A program made the translations under genes and the position numbers. Positions 24,048 through 32,124 of a stretch of DNA of 64,000 nucleotides are shown in pieces. Under the pieces are notes generated by a model that saw only the letters and a program-made list of their open reading frames with translations, made no database searches and was not told the origin of the DNA. Each line of letters starts with the position of its first letter. Positions within the stretch are counted from its first letter, which is position 1. This stretch comes from Elusimicrobiota bacterium (GTDB taxonomy: Bacteria; Elusimicrobiota; Elusimicrobia; Elusimicrobiales; UBA9959), in the NCBI GenBank assembly GCA_019135865.1, contig JAGVVD010000044.1, positions 1 through 64,000 on the forward strand, in the 5' to 3' direction.

Positions 24048-24491
24048 CTACTTTATCAGCCTGCGGAAGCTGGCCATTTCCATCGGGTGCAGCTCGAAGT
24101 CGCCGGGAGCGCGCACCGAGATATGCACCTTCTGCCCCTGGGCCACGCTCAGCGCCGCGTACTGGGCTTCGTTCGGGTTCAGGAGCAGTTCGATGACGCC
24201 GGCGCCTTCGCGCTTCGCCGGTTTCATCACGTTGAGCACCACCACGTTCTGCAGTATCGTGGCGGTGACCTTCTCCTTCCTGTCGTCCTTCATCAGCGCG
24301 TCGAAAGTGACCAGCACGTCCACCCGGTCTCCTTTCTTCACGTAGAGCAGCTGGTCCCAGCCGACGGTTATCGCGGCGCCGCGGTACCCCTGCGCCACGC
24401 TCCCCTGCCCGCTCTCCCCGTCGGCCGCGCCCAGCGGCCGCGGGGCCAGCATGACCGCCGCCAGGGCGGCCGCCATCATCAACCTCTTCAT
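24048..24491 (-). CDS. Secreted stand-alone RcpC/CpaB-like protein
   Basis: This 147-residue protein consists of a signal peptide (KRLMMAAALAAVMLAPRPLGAA) and one RcpC/CpaB-like domain: KKGDRVDVLVTFDALMKDDR, then TATILQNVVVLNV and LLLNPNEAQYAALSVAQG. The C-terminal half is about 60 % identical to that of the larger neighbour, ending ELHPMEMASFRRL. The ATG at 24491 follows AGGAGG by 6 nt, so the longer frame from 24515 is rejected. Only 12 bp separate it from the next gene. In known pilus systems this domain multimerises in the periplasm; what it does without the rest is unknown. Confidence 0.75.
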   Translation of the reverse strand: MKRLMMAAALAAVMLAPRPLGAADGESGQGSVAQGYRGAAITVGWDQLLYVKKGDRVDVLVTFDALMKDDRKEKVTATILQNVVVLNVMKPAKREGAGVIELLLNPNEAQYAALSVAQGQKVHISVRAPGDFELHPMEMASFRRLIK

Positions 24492-24511
24492 AAGGCCTCC
24501 TTTTACGTCCG

Positions 24512-25183
24512 TCATATGGTCCTCTTGTCGAAAAACTCCTCGTACGAGGTCGCCCGCCGCTCGATGATCAGCACGGCGGACTCCGTCTCCAGCACCAGGT
24601 CGGTCCCCCCGTCCGCCTTCACCTCTCTGGCCGCGGCGGTGACTATGGGGGAACCGGCGCCGGCGCTGCCGATGGGGAAAGCTGCCAGCGGTTCGCCGCG
24701 CGGCGCGGACATCGGTATGGACGCGAACAGGGCCCCGTCTCCGGGAACGGGGGCGGCGGGGACGGGGCGCGGCGCGGCGGGAAAGACCTGCGGCGGCGCG
24801 GGCAGCGCCCGCGGAAGCGCCGCGACGGGCGCGGCGGGCGCCGGCAGCGAAGCCTCCGGCGCGGGCGGCGAAGGAACGCGCCCCGGCCGCCGCGCGACCT
24901 GCGTGACCAGCAGGAGCAGGCAGGCCGCGGCGAAGACCATCTTGAAAGCGGCGCCCGTGAACGCCTCTACGATCAGGGCCAGGACGCCGGTCCCCTCTTT
25001 TCCTCCGGCCAGCCTGGCGCGCAGTTCCTCCCGGATGGCGGACTCGCCGCTGAAATCCGCGGCGGCCAGCGCGGCGGCCGTCCGGATCAGGGCTTCGTCA
25101 TGGCTGGGGAAAGGCGGACGCCCGTCCCGCAGCAGGACGTCGAGCTCACCGTTGAAAAGTTCGGCCGCCTCGTTCTCGCTCAT
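24512..25183 (-). CDS. Single-span membrane protein, candidate anti-sigma factor
   Basis: This 223-residue protein has a cytoplasmic N-terminal helical region (residues 1-75), one transmembrane helix at about 76-94 (FKMVFAAACLLLLVTQVA), and a long periplasmic Pro/Ala-rich linker (about 100-150). A small C-terminal domain with VLETESAVLIIERR follows. It overlaps the ECF sigma gene by 4 bp. That position and topology fit an anti-sigma factor, although no ZAS motif (HxxxCxxC) is present, so the fold would be a different class. The C-terminal LIIERRATSYEEFF segment may be the signal-receiving part. Assignment is from context. Confidence 0.6.
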   Translation of the reverse strand: MSENEAAELFNGELDVLLRDGRPPFPSHDEALIRTAAALAAADFSGESAIREELRARLAGGKEGTGVLALIVEAFTGAAFKMVFAAACLLLLVTQVARRPGRVPSPPAPEASLPAPAAPVAALPRALPAPPQVFPAAPRPVPAAPVPGDGALFASIPMSAPRGEPLAAFPIGSAGAGSPIVTAAAREVKADGGTDLVLETESAVLIIERRATSYEEFFDKRTI

Positions 25184-25680
25184 ATCGCCTTGCTCCCGCC
25201 CAGCAGCTCCTGCATCTTCCTCACCGCGCGGTAGATTATTATCCCTATATTGCTCTCGCCCAGCCCCGTCATCGCCGCTATCTCCCTGTTGCTCATGCCG
25301 GAGGAGAATTTAAGCGCCATGATGTCGCGCGATCTCTCGTCCAGCGCGGCCGCCGCCGCCAGCACCCGTTCCCGCTCCTCCCGGCCCTCCAGTATGTCCT
25401 CGGCCCTGGGGTCGGAGCCCGGCCGCTCGAAGGCCCCGTCCAGCGGGACTTCCGCCCGGCGGCCGCGCGCCCTGCCCCAGTCCGCGACCGCGTTGCGCGC
25501 TATGCCGAAGAGCCAGGTCTGCTCGTTGCCCTTCGCCGGGTCGTAGGTACCGGCCTTGCCCAGCGCCGCCTCGAAGACCCTGGCCGTTATATCGTCCGCC
25601 GCGTCGGCCAGGCGCACGCGGTAGCGCACGTAATTGTAGACCTTGTCGAAATAGCGGTCGTAGATGTCGGCGAAATCCAT
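25180..25680 (-). CDS. ECF-family RNA polymerase sigma factor
   Basis: This 166-residue sigma-70 family protein has region 2 (DIYDRYFDKVYNYVRYRV...ADDITARVFEAAL, with TWLFGIARNAVADW for -10 recognition, residues 5-70). It has region 4 with a helix-turn-helix (LKFSSGMSNREIAAMTGLG, about 123-141). Its length and two-domain build are those of ECF factors. It heads an operon with a membrane protein and two secreted RcpC-like proteins, and probably drives that operon. The start at 25680 has AGAGG 8 nt upstream. Confidence 0.88.
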   Translation of the reverse strand: MDFADIYDRYFDKVYNYVRYRVRLADAADDITARVFEAALGKAGTYDPAKGNEQTWLFGIARNAVADWGRARGRRAEVPLDGAFERPGSDPRAEDILEGREERERVLAAAAALDERSRDIMALKFSSGMSNREIAAMTGLGESNIGIIIYRAVRKMQELLGGSKAI

Positions 25681-25768
25681 ACGCGCGCGCCTCTACCGGT
25701 GTATACGGCGCGCAAAGGAAAGTATTACAAAAAACGAAGGATTCCGAAAGGATGGCGGAACTGAATAA

Positions 25769-25968
25769 GGGGACAGCCGGGGGATGGCAGGGCGTCACTT
25801 AAGCAAAGCCGTCCGAAGCCGCGAGCTTACGGAGTATGCGCCGGAGCTAGCCGGTGGAATCGCATCTCGAGGATGCGTAGGCGCATACGAGCGCGAGCGG
25901 CGAGGTCGGAGCGCGAGCACGGTGTGCGAGCGCGTCTTTGCGTAGTGACGCCCCGCCAGCACCCGGAA
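25769..25968. repeat. Long hairpin family, copy D
   Basis: Begins GGGGACAGCCGGGGGATGGC and ends CAGCACCCGGAAT. The outer pair is GGCGTCACT (25791-25799) with AGTGACGCC (25944-25952). The inner pair is GCCGC (25818-25822) with GCGGC (25897-25901). An extra stem GTATGCGCC / GGCGCATAC forms the apex. About 85 % identical to copy E. It fills the gap between the sigma operon and htrA; nothing else is seen in 25681-25979. Confidence 0.88.
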
Positions 25969-25979
25969 TGATTCTCCGC

Positions 25980-27353
25980 TTACCGCTGGGACTGCACGCT
26001 CAGGTACATCGGCTGACCGTCGCGCACCAGGTCGAAGAGCACGCCCTCCCGCAGGTCCGCCCCGGCCGCCGCCTTCCGGAGCCCGGCCGCGTCCCGCACC
26101 GGCGACCTGTTTATCTCCCTGACCAGGTCCCCCTCGTGCAGGTAGCCGTAAAGCCGCGAATCGGGGCTTACTTTCAGGACCAGCGCGCCGTCGCGCCCGG
26201 CCCCGAAGTCCACCCCCTCCCAGGACGTGCTGGCGCTCCCCGCCGAAGCGCCCCGGGCGGACCGGGCCGGGGCGGTCCCCGCCTCCGTCCGCTCGGCCAG
26301 CGTCACCGAGGCCGACATCTCGCTCCCGTCGCGCAGGAAAACTATCTCGGCCTTGTCCCCCGGCCGGCGGGTATAGATGCGGTGTACCAGGTCCTCGTTG
26401 GTCTCCACCGGGGTGCCGTCGCAGGAAACTATGACGTCGCCGCGGCGGAAGCCGGCCTTCTCCGCCGGCGAACCGGCTATGACCTCGTTGATTATGCCGC
26501 CGGCCCGGCCCCGCACGCCCAGCCGCGCCATCATCACCGGGTCGGCCTGCAGCAGCGAGACCCCCAGCCAGCCGCGCCTCGCCCGCCGCCCGGCCCTGAC
26601 GTCGGCGAACACCCTCGCGGCCTCGGCGGCCGGCACGGCGTAGCTCATGCCGGCGAAGGCGCCGGAAGGCGAGATTATCGCCGTGTTTATGCCGATCACG
26701 TCGCCGTCGATGTCGAGCAGGGCGCCGCCCGAATTGCCCTGGTTGATCGCGGCGTCGGTCTGGATCAGCCCGGAATAGTTGCGGCCCTGTATCTTGAGCG
26801 AGACGCCGCGCGCCGAGACTATGCCGGCGGTGACGGTCTGGCGCAGGCCGAAAGGGAAACCCACCGCTATGGCCCAGTCGCCTACCTTAGGCGTCTTCTC
26901 CGCGGCCAGCCGCAGGTACGGGAACTTCTCCCCGGAGCGCATTTTAAGCACCGCCAGGTCCATCTCGGAGTCGCCGCCGGCGGGCTCGGCGATGAAGGTC
27001 CTCTCGCGCCCCTTCTCGTTGAGCATCTTCACCTTGATCGCCTTGGCGCCCTCCACCACGTGATAATTGGTGAGGATATAGCCGTCGGGGTCCACTATGA
27101 CGCCGGAGCCGACGCCCTCTATGTCGTAGCGGTAAACGCGCTCCGTCGGCATCATATAGCCGAAGAAATACTCCGGCTCCACCACGCGGGCCGCCCCCTC
27201 GCGGACGACCTCTATGCTGACCACGGCCTTGCCAGCCTTGGCGGCGGCGTCGTTGAAAGCCTTCTGCAGCGACCGGGCCGGGTCCTGGGCTCGGGCCGGC
27301 GGAACGGACGATATAAGAAGGAAAGAATAAAGGAGGAAAAAGGCTGTTCTCAT
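25980..27353 (-). CDS. HtrA/Deg-family periplasmic serine protease with PDZ domains
   Basis: This 457-residue secreted protease has a signal peptide (RTAFFLLYSFLLISSVPPARA). The trypsin-like domain carries His in TNYHVV (about 96-101), Asp in SEMDLAVLK (about 130) and Ser in NQGNSGGALL (about 210), the complete catalytic triad. A PDZ domain is at about 260-350 (GWLGVSL...GSPAEKAGFRRGDVIVS). A weaker second PDZ lies at about 380-457 (LKVSPDSRLYGYLHEGDLVREI). Role: degradation and folding quality control in the periplasm. The ATG at 27353 has AAGGAG 7 nt upstream and is preferred over TTG at 27359. Confidence 0.93.
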   Translation of the reverse strand: MRTAFFLLYSFLLISSVPPARAQDPARSLQKAFNDAAAKAGKAVVSIEVVREGAARVVEPEYFFGYMMPTERVYRYDIEGVGSGVIVDPDGYILTNYHVVEGAKAIKVKMLNEKGRERTFIAEPAGGDSEMDLAVLKMRSGEKFPYLRLAAEKTPKVGDWAIAVGFPFGLRQTVTAGIVSARGVSLKIQGRNYSGLIQTDAAINQGNSGGALLDIDGDVIGINTAIISPSGAFAGMSYAVPAAEAARVFADVRAGRRARRGWLGVSLLQADPVMMARLGVRGRAGGIINEVIAGSPAEKAGFRRGDVIVSCDGTPVETNEDLVHRIYTRRPGDKAEIVFLRDGSEMSASVTLAERTEAGTAPARSARGASAGSASTSWEGVDFGAGRDGALVLKVSPDSRLYGYLHEGDLVREINRSPVRDAAGLRKAAAGADLREGVLFDLVRDGQPMYLSVQSQR

Positions 27354-27421
27354 GTCCAAACTCCTTAAAATGACGGTTTTCGGCCGGTTCCAGGCTATTT
27401 TTTACAATTTTCGGCTTTTTT

Positions 27422-27440
27422 CTGTCAAAACTCTTGACAG
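27422..27440. promoter_or_regulatory. Inverted repeat supplying both divergent -35 boxes
   Basis: CTGTCAA-N5-TTGACAG is a perfect 7-bp-arm repeat. Read rightward, TTGACA (27434-27439) is the -35 of the gene at 27637. Read leftward, the other arm gives TTGACA for htrA, with TAAAAA 18 bp away. Confidence 0.6.
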
Positions 27441-27463
27441 CCCCGCGCGGGGTTTGATATGAT
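27434..27463 (+). promoter_or_regulatory. Strong sigma-70-type promoter
   Basis: TTGACA (27434-27439) and TATGAT (27458-27463) are spaced 18 bp. The spacer contains the palindrome CCCCGCGCGGGG. A transcript from about 27470 would have a 165-nt structured leader before the gene at 27637. Confidence 0.72.
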
Positions 27464-27469
27464 CTATGC

Positions 27470-27636
27470 GTACCGTATCTTACAAGCCGTCGCGGTATCC
27501 GCAAAGTCCAACGACTACCCCGACGGTGAAGTCCTTCTGAAGAAGCAGTACTGAAGGCGCGTTAAGTTTCTCCCACCTCTGAAACTTAGCACAAAGTATC
27601 GGGATATAATAGGGATTATATTCGGAGGTTTGTGCT
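27470..27636 (+). other. Structured 5' leader, possible small RNA or regulatory leader
   Basis: Three helices can be seen. GCCGTCG (27487-27493) pairs with the CCGACGG segment downstream. CCTTC / GAAGG brackets TGAAGAAGCAGTACT. A 10-bp stem GTTAAGTTTC / GAAACTTAGC closes a loop with CCCACCTC, which is complementary to a GGAGG-type ribosome-binding site. An ATG at about 27466 would encode only a 24-residue peptide. A second TATAAT lies near 27604. No known riboswitch class is recognised. Confidence 0.4.
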
Positions 27637-28347
27637 ATGAAAAAGTCAGTAAAAACGATGGTTTCCATTATAGCCCTGGCGGCTTTCACCGCCCCGGCTT
27701 TCGCGCAGTACGAGCGGGTCATGGAGGACGTTCTCCGGAACACCGATCCGCAGATAGCCGGTCCGGTCATAGTGGTCGGCGACGGCGACTCCTTCTCCAT
27801 CCCCGAGCCGCTCATTCTCAGGCCCGAGAATAAGGCCCCGGTCACCGAGTTCTTCCCCATGCTGAAGAACCGGATCTACGAGTACGAGTATACCTCCAGC
27901 GAATTCCTCGGCTCCCGCAAACTCACCATCGAGTACCTGGACTATTCCGAGAAGGAAGGCTTCCTTACCGCCCGCCTGACCGCTTATAACCGCACCACCC
28001 CCTGGGTGGAGGATTACAGCCTGCGCTTCAAAGGCGACGGCCTCTACGCCACCTCCAGCCCGCTGGGCGGCCCCCGCCTGGAGATGCCCCTCCCGCTCTA
28101 TCAGAACCGGAGCTGGACCGAAGGCGCCTACTACAACAGGGTCACCAGCCTCAAACACAAGACCACCGTCCCGGCCGGCACCTTCGAGGGCTGCGTCAAG
28201 ATACTCAGCAAGATAGGCGGCGGCGACGCCGGCAGCGCCTACCGCGTCTACGCCCCCGGCGTGGGCCTGGTCGAAGAGGCGCTCAGCGCCGAGGACAGGC
28301 AGGACCATATCCGCCTGGTCTCGATCAAAGAGGTCATAAAACTCTGA
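27637..28347 (+). CDS. Exported hypothetical protein
   Basis: This 236-residue protein has a clear signal peptide (KKSVKTMVSIIALAAFTAPAFA, cleavage after AFA). The mature part is rich in beta-strand-forming sequence (YEYEYTSSEFLGSRKLTIEYLDY; VEDYSLRFKGDGLYA) and ends in a segment reminiscent of lipoprotein-like or DUF-type periplasmic domains (AGTFEGCVKI, then YAPGVGLVEE). The VPAGTFEGC...APGVGLV pattern occurs in several uncharacterised exported bacterial proteins. A GGAGG box precedes the ATG by 9 nt. Function unknown; periplasmic or surface location likely. Confidence 0.75.
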   Translation: MKKSVKTMVSIIALAAFTAPAFAQYERVMEDVLRNTDPQIAGPVIVVGDGDSFSIPEPLILRPENKAPVTEFFPMLKNRIYEYEYTSSEFLGSRKLTIEYLDYSEKEGFLTARLTAYNRTTPWVEDYSLRFKGDGLYATSSPLGGPRLEMPLPLYQNRSWTEGAYYNRVTSLKHKTTVPAGTFEGCVKILSKIGGGDAGSAYRVYAPGVGLVEEALSAEDRQDHIRLVSIKEVIKL

Positions 28348-28366
28348 TCCTGCGCCGCCCGGCCAG

Positions 28367-28406
28367 AAAAAGACCCCCGGCCTGTAAAGCCGGGGGTCTC
28401 TTTTTT
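28367..28406. terminator. Bidirectional intrinsic terminator
   Basis: Stem AGACCCCCGGC / GCCGGGGGTCT is followed by CTTTTTT on the right and preceded by an A-rich run on the left. It serves the exported-protein gene and the convergent ybaB. Confidence 0.87.
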
Positions 28407-28422
28407 GACCGCGGGAAAAGCC

Positions 28423-28716
28423 TCAGGCCTGGCCGCCGAGGGCTCCCAGCCCGCCCAGCTTGTGCATCCGCTCCGCCGCGGTCTTCTGCGACTGCCGGAT
28501 GGCGCGGTTGACCGTATCGGCCACGGACGCCTCCAGTTTCCCCTTGTCCATGGAGGCAGGCTCGCCCTTGATCTCCACTTTTTTTATCTCCTGCGAGGCC
28601 GTAATGGTCACCTTCACCAGGGAGTCCTCGGCCGCCAGCTCCAGCGAATCCAGCTCCCGCTTGAGCTCCTCCATCTTCCGCTTCATCTCCATCAATTCCT
28701 TCATCTTGTCGAACAT
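28423..28716 (-). CDS. ybaB: YbaB/EbfC nucleoid-associated protein
   Basis: This 97-residue protein has the YbaB/EbfC pattern: a charged N-terminal helix (FDKMKELMEMKRKMEELKRELDS; core MKELMEMKRKMEELK), a central sheet (VKVTITASQEIKKVEIKGE), and a C-terminal helix with KTAAERMHKLGG. It binds DNA as a dimer and is often near recR or dnaX, which are absent here. The ATG at 28716 has AGGAG at good distance; the upstream in-frame ATG (28743) lies inside the palindromic repeat and would add nine residues. Confidence 0.87.
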   Translation of the reverse strand: MFDKMKELMEMKRKMEELKRELDSLELAAEDSLVKVTITASQEIKKVEIKGEPASMDKGKLEASVADTVNRAIRQSQKTAAERMHKLGGLGALGGQA

Positions 28717-28733
28717 AGCTTCTCCTTTAATTC

Positions 28734-28777
28734 GGGGACACAATACCTATTTCGGCCGAAATAGGTATTGTGTCCCC
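28734..28777. repeat. 44-bp REP-like palindrome, copy 2
   Basis: A perfect palindrome: arm GGGGACACAATACCTATTTC, centre GGCC, complementary arm. It lies between nhaC and ybaB and would form part of the nhaC-ybaB intergenic RNA. Confidence 0.92.
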
Positions 28778-28781
28778 ACTT

Positions 28782-30233
28782 TTAACAGGCCTCCGGCTCC
28801 TTCTTCAGCGCGCGGATCTTTATGCGGAAAGCGGCGAAGAGCAGCGTCATGAAAGGGCTGATAATATTGAAGAAGGCGTAGGGCAGATAGGTCAGCGTCC
28901 CCACCCCCAGCACCCCGGAATGATAGGCCCCGCAGGTGTTCCAGGGCACCAGCGCCGAGGTGACGGTGCCCGAGTCCTCCAGCGTGCGGCTCAGGTTCTC
29001 GGGAGCCAGCTTCTTGTCGCGGAAAGGCTCGGCGAACATCTTGCCCGGCACCACTATGGCCAGGTACTGGTCGGACGCGGTCAGGTTCACGGCCGCGCAG
29101 CTGGCCACCGTGCTGGCGAAAAGTCCGAAAACGGAATCGGCGGCTTTCAGCAGCGCCGAGCTTATCCTGTGCAGCGCGCCGATAGCCTCCATCACCCCGC
29201 CGAACACCATGGCGCAGATTATCAGCCAGACCGTGCCCAGCATCCCCTCCATACCCTTGGCCGAGAACAGGTCGTTGAGCGCGGCGTCGGGCGTGGCGAT
29301 GGCCGTCTTCACGGTCAGCGCGTTCATCAGCCCCTTGTAGGCCGAAATGAAGTCCAGTCGCTCCGCGCCGGCCAGTTTGGCCAGCACATGCGGCTGGAAG
29401 ACCAGCGCGAAGGCCGCGCCCAGCAGCGCGCCGGCCAGCAGCGCGATGAGCGGCTGGGTCCTGCGCACTATCATGAAAATGACCAGCGCCGGCACGACGA
29501 AAAGCCAGGGCGTCACACGGAACACCGACTCGATGGCCGTCAGCGTGGCCCCGGCCGAGGCCGCGCCGGTCGTCTCGACGGTGAAACCCAGGAAAATAAA
29601 AATCAGCAGCGTCAGGGCGTAGGTCGGGAAGGTGGTATAGGTCATGTACCGCACATGAGTGAACAGGTCGGTGCCGGCCATGGCGGGCGCCAGGTTTGTG
29701 GTGTCCGAAAGAGGGGATATCTTGTCGCCGAAATAGGCCCCGGAGATGACCGCGCCGGCCGTCATGGCCTCGGGCACGCCGACCGCCTTGCCTATGCCGA
29801 TGAGCGCGATGCCGACGGTGGCCGAGGTGGACCAGCTGCTGCCGGTGGCCAGCGACACCACCGAGCAGATGAGCAGCGTCGCCGGCAGAAAAATGTCCGG
29901 GCTCAAAAGTTTCAGGCCGTAGTAGATCATCGCGGGTATGATGCCGCTGACCAGCCAGGCGCCCGACAGCGCGCCCACCATAAGGAGTATCAGTATCGCG
30001 CCCGTCGTGGTCTTGAGGTTGGACGACACATGGTCGAGCATGCAGGCGTAGCTTATCCCGTGCCGGAAGCCCACCAGCGCGGCCACGGCCCCGCCCAGCA
30101 GCAGTATGAACTGGTTGGAGCCGCCTATGGCGTTGTCGCCGTAAACCCAGACGTTCCAGGAGAGCATGCCCACCACGGCCAGCACCGGGAACAACGCCGC
30201 CCATATGCCGACATGTCCTGTCTTGGAAGTCAT
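28782..30233 (-). CDS. nhaC: NhaC-family Na+/H+ antiporter
   Basis: This 483-residue inner-membrane protein has about 11-12 spans. NhaC features include LATGSSWSTSATVGIALIGIG (about residues 128-148; core SSWSTSATVGIA), GAVISGAYFGDKISPLSDTTNLAP (core SGAYFGDKISPLSDTTNLA), and VPWNTCGAYHSGVLGVG near the C-terminus. It exchanges internal Na+ for H+ or, in related forms, couples malate and lactate. The ATG at 30233 follows GGAGG by 8 nt and is preferred over 30263. It lies downstream of the hydrogenase operon on the same strand but is separated by 85 bp. Confidence 0.9.
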   Translation of the reverse strand: MTSKTGHVGIWAALFPVLAVVGMLSWNVWVYGDNAIGGSNQFILLLGGAVAALVGFRHGISYACMLDHVSSNLKTTTGAILILLMVGALSGAWLVSGIIPAMIYYGLKLLSPDIFLPATLLICSVVSLATGSSWSTSATVGIALIGIGKAVGVPEAMTAGAVISGAYFGDKISPLSDTTNLAPAMAGTDLFTHVRYMTYTTFPTYALTLLIFIFLGFTVETTGAASAGATLTAIESVFRVTPWLFVVPALVIFMIVRRTQPLIALLAGALLGAAFALVFQPHVLAKLAGAERLDFISAYKGLMNALTVKTAIATPDAALNDLFSAKGMEGMLGTVWLIICAMVFGGVMEAIGALHRISSALLKAADSVFGLFASTVASCAAVNLTASDQYLAIVVPGKMFAEPFRDKKLAPENLSRTLEDSGTVTSALVPWNTCGAYHSGVLGVGTLTYLPYAFFNIISPFMTLLFAAFRIKIRALKKEPEAC

Positions 30234-30318
30234 CGTGAAAGCCTCCGGGATAGCATGGAACACGCAATATTAATAAATATGCGCGGGGATGTGAAGCGGA
30301 AGTTCACGGGGAAGGATT

Positions 30319-30801
30319 TCAAAGGGAATTGAAATAAGCGGCCAGCTCGTCTGCCGCCGCCTTTACCGCCGGCGAGAGCGCTTCGCGGTGGTCCAGCGAG
30401 GCGGCCTGTACGCCTATGACGGCCAGCTCCGCGCCGGTATCCTCTTTGACGACCGAGAAGGTGACCGAAAGCGGGAAATTATGGGTCGAGACCAGGGTAT
30501 GCTTATTGATGTCCTCGAGAGCGATGACGCGCAGTTCGCCGGGTTCCCCCCCGAAATCGGCGGCGTCCACCAGGATTATCTTGGCGGGTTTCCAGTCTAT
30601 GGCGGTCTGCGCCACGCTCTCGGGTACGGTGCCGGCGTCTATCAGCCGCAGGCCGTCGCGGCGGAACTTCACCAGCGAGGAAAGGTAAGGGCCGACGCCG
30701 TCGTCGGCCCTCAGCTCGCTGCCGAGCGTCATCAGCAGCGTCCGGCCCCCTTGAGCGGGGGCCAGAGCCGCTTTCACCTCGTCACTCCACGAATTTGACA
30801 T
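30319..30801 (-). CDS. Hydrogenase maturation endopeptidase
   Basis: This 160-residue protein is a HycI/HyaD/HoxW-type nickel-dependent protease. It cleaves the C-terminal tail of the hydrogenase large subunit after nickel insertion. Nickel ligands are visible as E/D in GSELRADDGVGP (about residues 27-38), D in LIDAGTVPE (about 53-61) and H in VSTHNFPLS (about 103-111). It overlaps the large-subunit gene by 20 bp, so substrate and protease are coproduced. The tail predicted to be removed is YLDVKFVE. Confidence 0.9.
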   Translation of the reverse strand: MSNSWSDEVKAALAPAQGGRTLLMTLGSELRADDGVGPYLSSLVKFRRDGLRLIDAGTVPESVAQTAIDWKPAKIILVDAADFGGEPGELRVIALEDINKHTLVSTHNFPLSVTFSVVKEDTGAELAVIGVQAASLDHREALSPAVKAAADELAAYFNSL

Positions 30802-32116
30802 CGAGGTAGTGCGCCGAACACGAGATGCACGGGTCGTAGGCCCGCACCAGCATCTCCAGCCTGAGCCGTATATCGTCCTGCTTCAGGTGCAGGATCTCCG
30901 GCAGGAACTTGGAGAAGTCGTGCTCGATGTTGTTGACGTTCTGGTTGGTCGGGATGATGCAGTTGGCCTTCTTTATCGTCCCGTCGGCCTCGGTAACATA
31001 GTTGTGGTGCAGTATGCCGCGCGGCACCTCCACCGACCCCACGCCGTCCCCGGCGCGCACCGGCACGGCGCCCTTCTCGTTCACGCCGACGGTGATCTCC
31101 TGGCTGTAGTCAACGCCGTTCTTCTTAAGGTCCTTCAGGATGCCCAGCGCGTGGTGGTAGCAGTGGATGATCTCCACGACCTGCGCCATCGTGTTCATGA
31201 ACGGGTTGTGGCAGACGGGCTTGAGGCCTATCTCTTTCGCGTAGGCCTTGGCCTTGGGGTGCAGCTTGTCGTAGTTCAGGTTGAAACGGGCCAGCGCGCC
31301 CACGAAGAGGCTGTCGCGGTTCCACTTGGTGAACTTGGCCGAGCTGCGCTGGTCCACGAACTCGTTGGTGGACTTGCGGTACTCCTTGCGGCTGACGCGC
31401 GAGCCGTCGGTGCTGCCGATATCGCCGGAGAGCAGCGGGTACTCGGCGTCGTCCGATACCAGCGCGACGTACTCGGTCTCGCGGGTGAAGTCCGGCAGCT
31501 TGAGGGTCTTGGCCAGTTTGAGCAGGGGCTCGAGCTCGGCGGTCATCCCCTCCATTATCTTTATCTGCGCGTCCAGGTCCTTCGGACGCGGCAGCTTGGT
31601 CCAGCCGCCCACGATGGCCGTGATCGGGTGGATGTGGCGGCCGACCAGGATGTCGCAGCAGTCGTTGACGGCCTTCTTGAGCCGCAGGATCTGGCGCACG
31701 ACGGTGTTGTGCGTCTTGACGAGCGGGATGAAGGACGGCACGCCCAGCGCGTCGGGCGCCACCAGCAGGAAGGCGTGCAGCACGTGGCTGTCGAGGAACT
31801 CGTAGTCCAGCAGAAGCTTGCGCAGCTTTATCGTCTGCTCGGTCGGGACCACGCCCAGGGCGTCCTCGGCCGCGGCCACCGAGGCCAGGGTGTGGCCGCA
31901 GGAACAGATGCCGCAGATGCGGCTGGTGATGTGCTGGGCTTCGAAGATGCTGCGCCCGCGCAGCATACCCTCGAAGAGGCGGGGCGTCTCCACGACGTGG
32001 AACTCGCACTTCTCGATCCTGCCGTTCTTCACGTTGGCCACTATGTTGCCGTGGCCCTCGACGCGGGTGACGTAGTCCACCTTTATATCTATGTTCTTTT
32101 CGGTCGTTTTCGCCAT
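30782..32116 (-). CDS. hydA: [NiFe] hydrogenase large (alpha) subunit, group 3b type
   Basis: This 444-residue catalytic subunit has both Cys pairs that bind the Ni-Fe-(CN)2CO centre: RICGICSCGH (about residues 65-74) and DPCISCSAH at the C-terminus, followed by an 8-residue cleavable tail. It is cytoplasmic, with no Tat signal on its partner. The operon order beta-gamma-delta-alpha matches the soluble NADP-linked sulfhydrogenases of Pyrococcus. It can oxidise H2 with NADP+ or evolve H2. The ATG at 32116 follows GAGG 6 nt upstream and begins at AKTTEKNIDIKVDYVTRVEGHG; the frame continues upstream into the delta gene, which is ignored. Confidence 0.93.
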   Translation of the reverse strand: MAKTTEKNIDIKVDYVTRVEGHGNIVANVKNGRIEKCEFHVVETPRLFEGMLRGRSIFEAQHITSRICGICSCGHTLASVAAAEDALGVVPTEQTIKLRKLLLDYEFLDSHVLHAFLLVAPDALGVPSFIPLVKTHNTVVRQILRLKKAVNDCCDILVGRHIHPITAIVGGWTKLPRPKDLDAQIKIMEGMTAELEPLLKLAKTLKLPDFTRETEYVALVSDDAEYPLLSGDIGSTDGSRVSRKEYRKSTNEFVDQRSSAKFTKWNRDSLFVGALARFNLNYDKLHPKAKAYAKEIGLKPVCHNPFMNTMAQVVEIIHCYHHALGILKDLKKNGVDYSQEITVGVNEKGAVPVRAGDGVGSVEVPRGILHHNYVTEADGTIKKANCIIPTNQNVNNIEHDFSKFLPEILHLKQDDIRLRLEMLVRAYDPCISCSAHYLDVKFVE

Positions 32117-32124
32117 ATTGAGCC

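Noticed and set aside
24512-25183. Confident ZAS-type anti-sigma factor
   Set aside because: The HxxxCxxC zinc motif is absent, so only position and topology support the role.
27466-27540. 24-codon upstream ORF as a leader peptide
   Set aside because: No codon run suggestive of attenuation and no ribosome-binding site; it probably reflects chance within the structured leader.
27565-27600. Hairpin with CCCACCTC loop considered as part of 6S RNA
   Set aside because: No central bubble or end-pairing of a 6S-like molecule can be drawn over 27470-27636; kept only as an unassigned leader structure.
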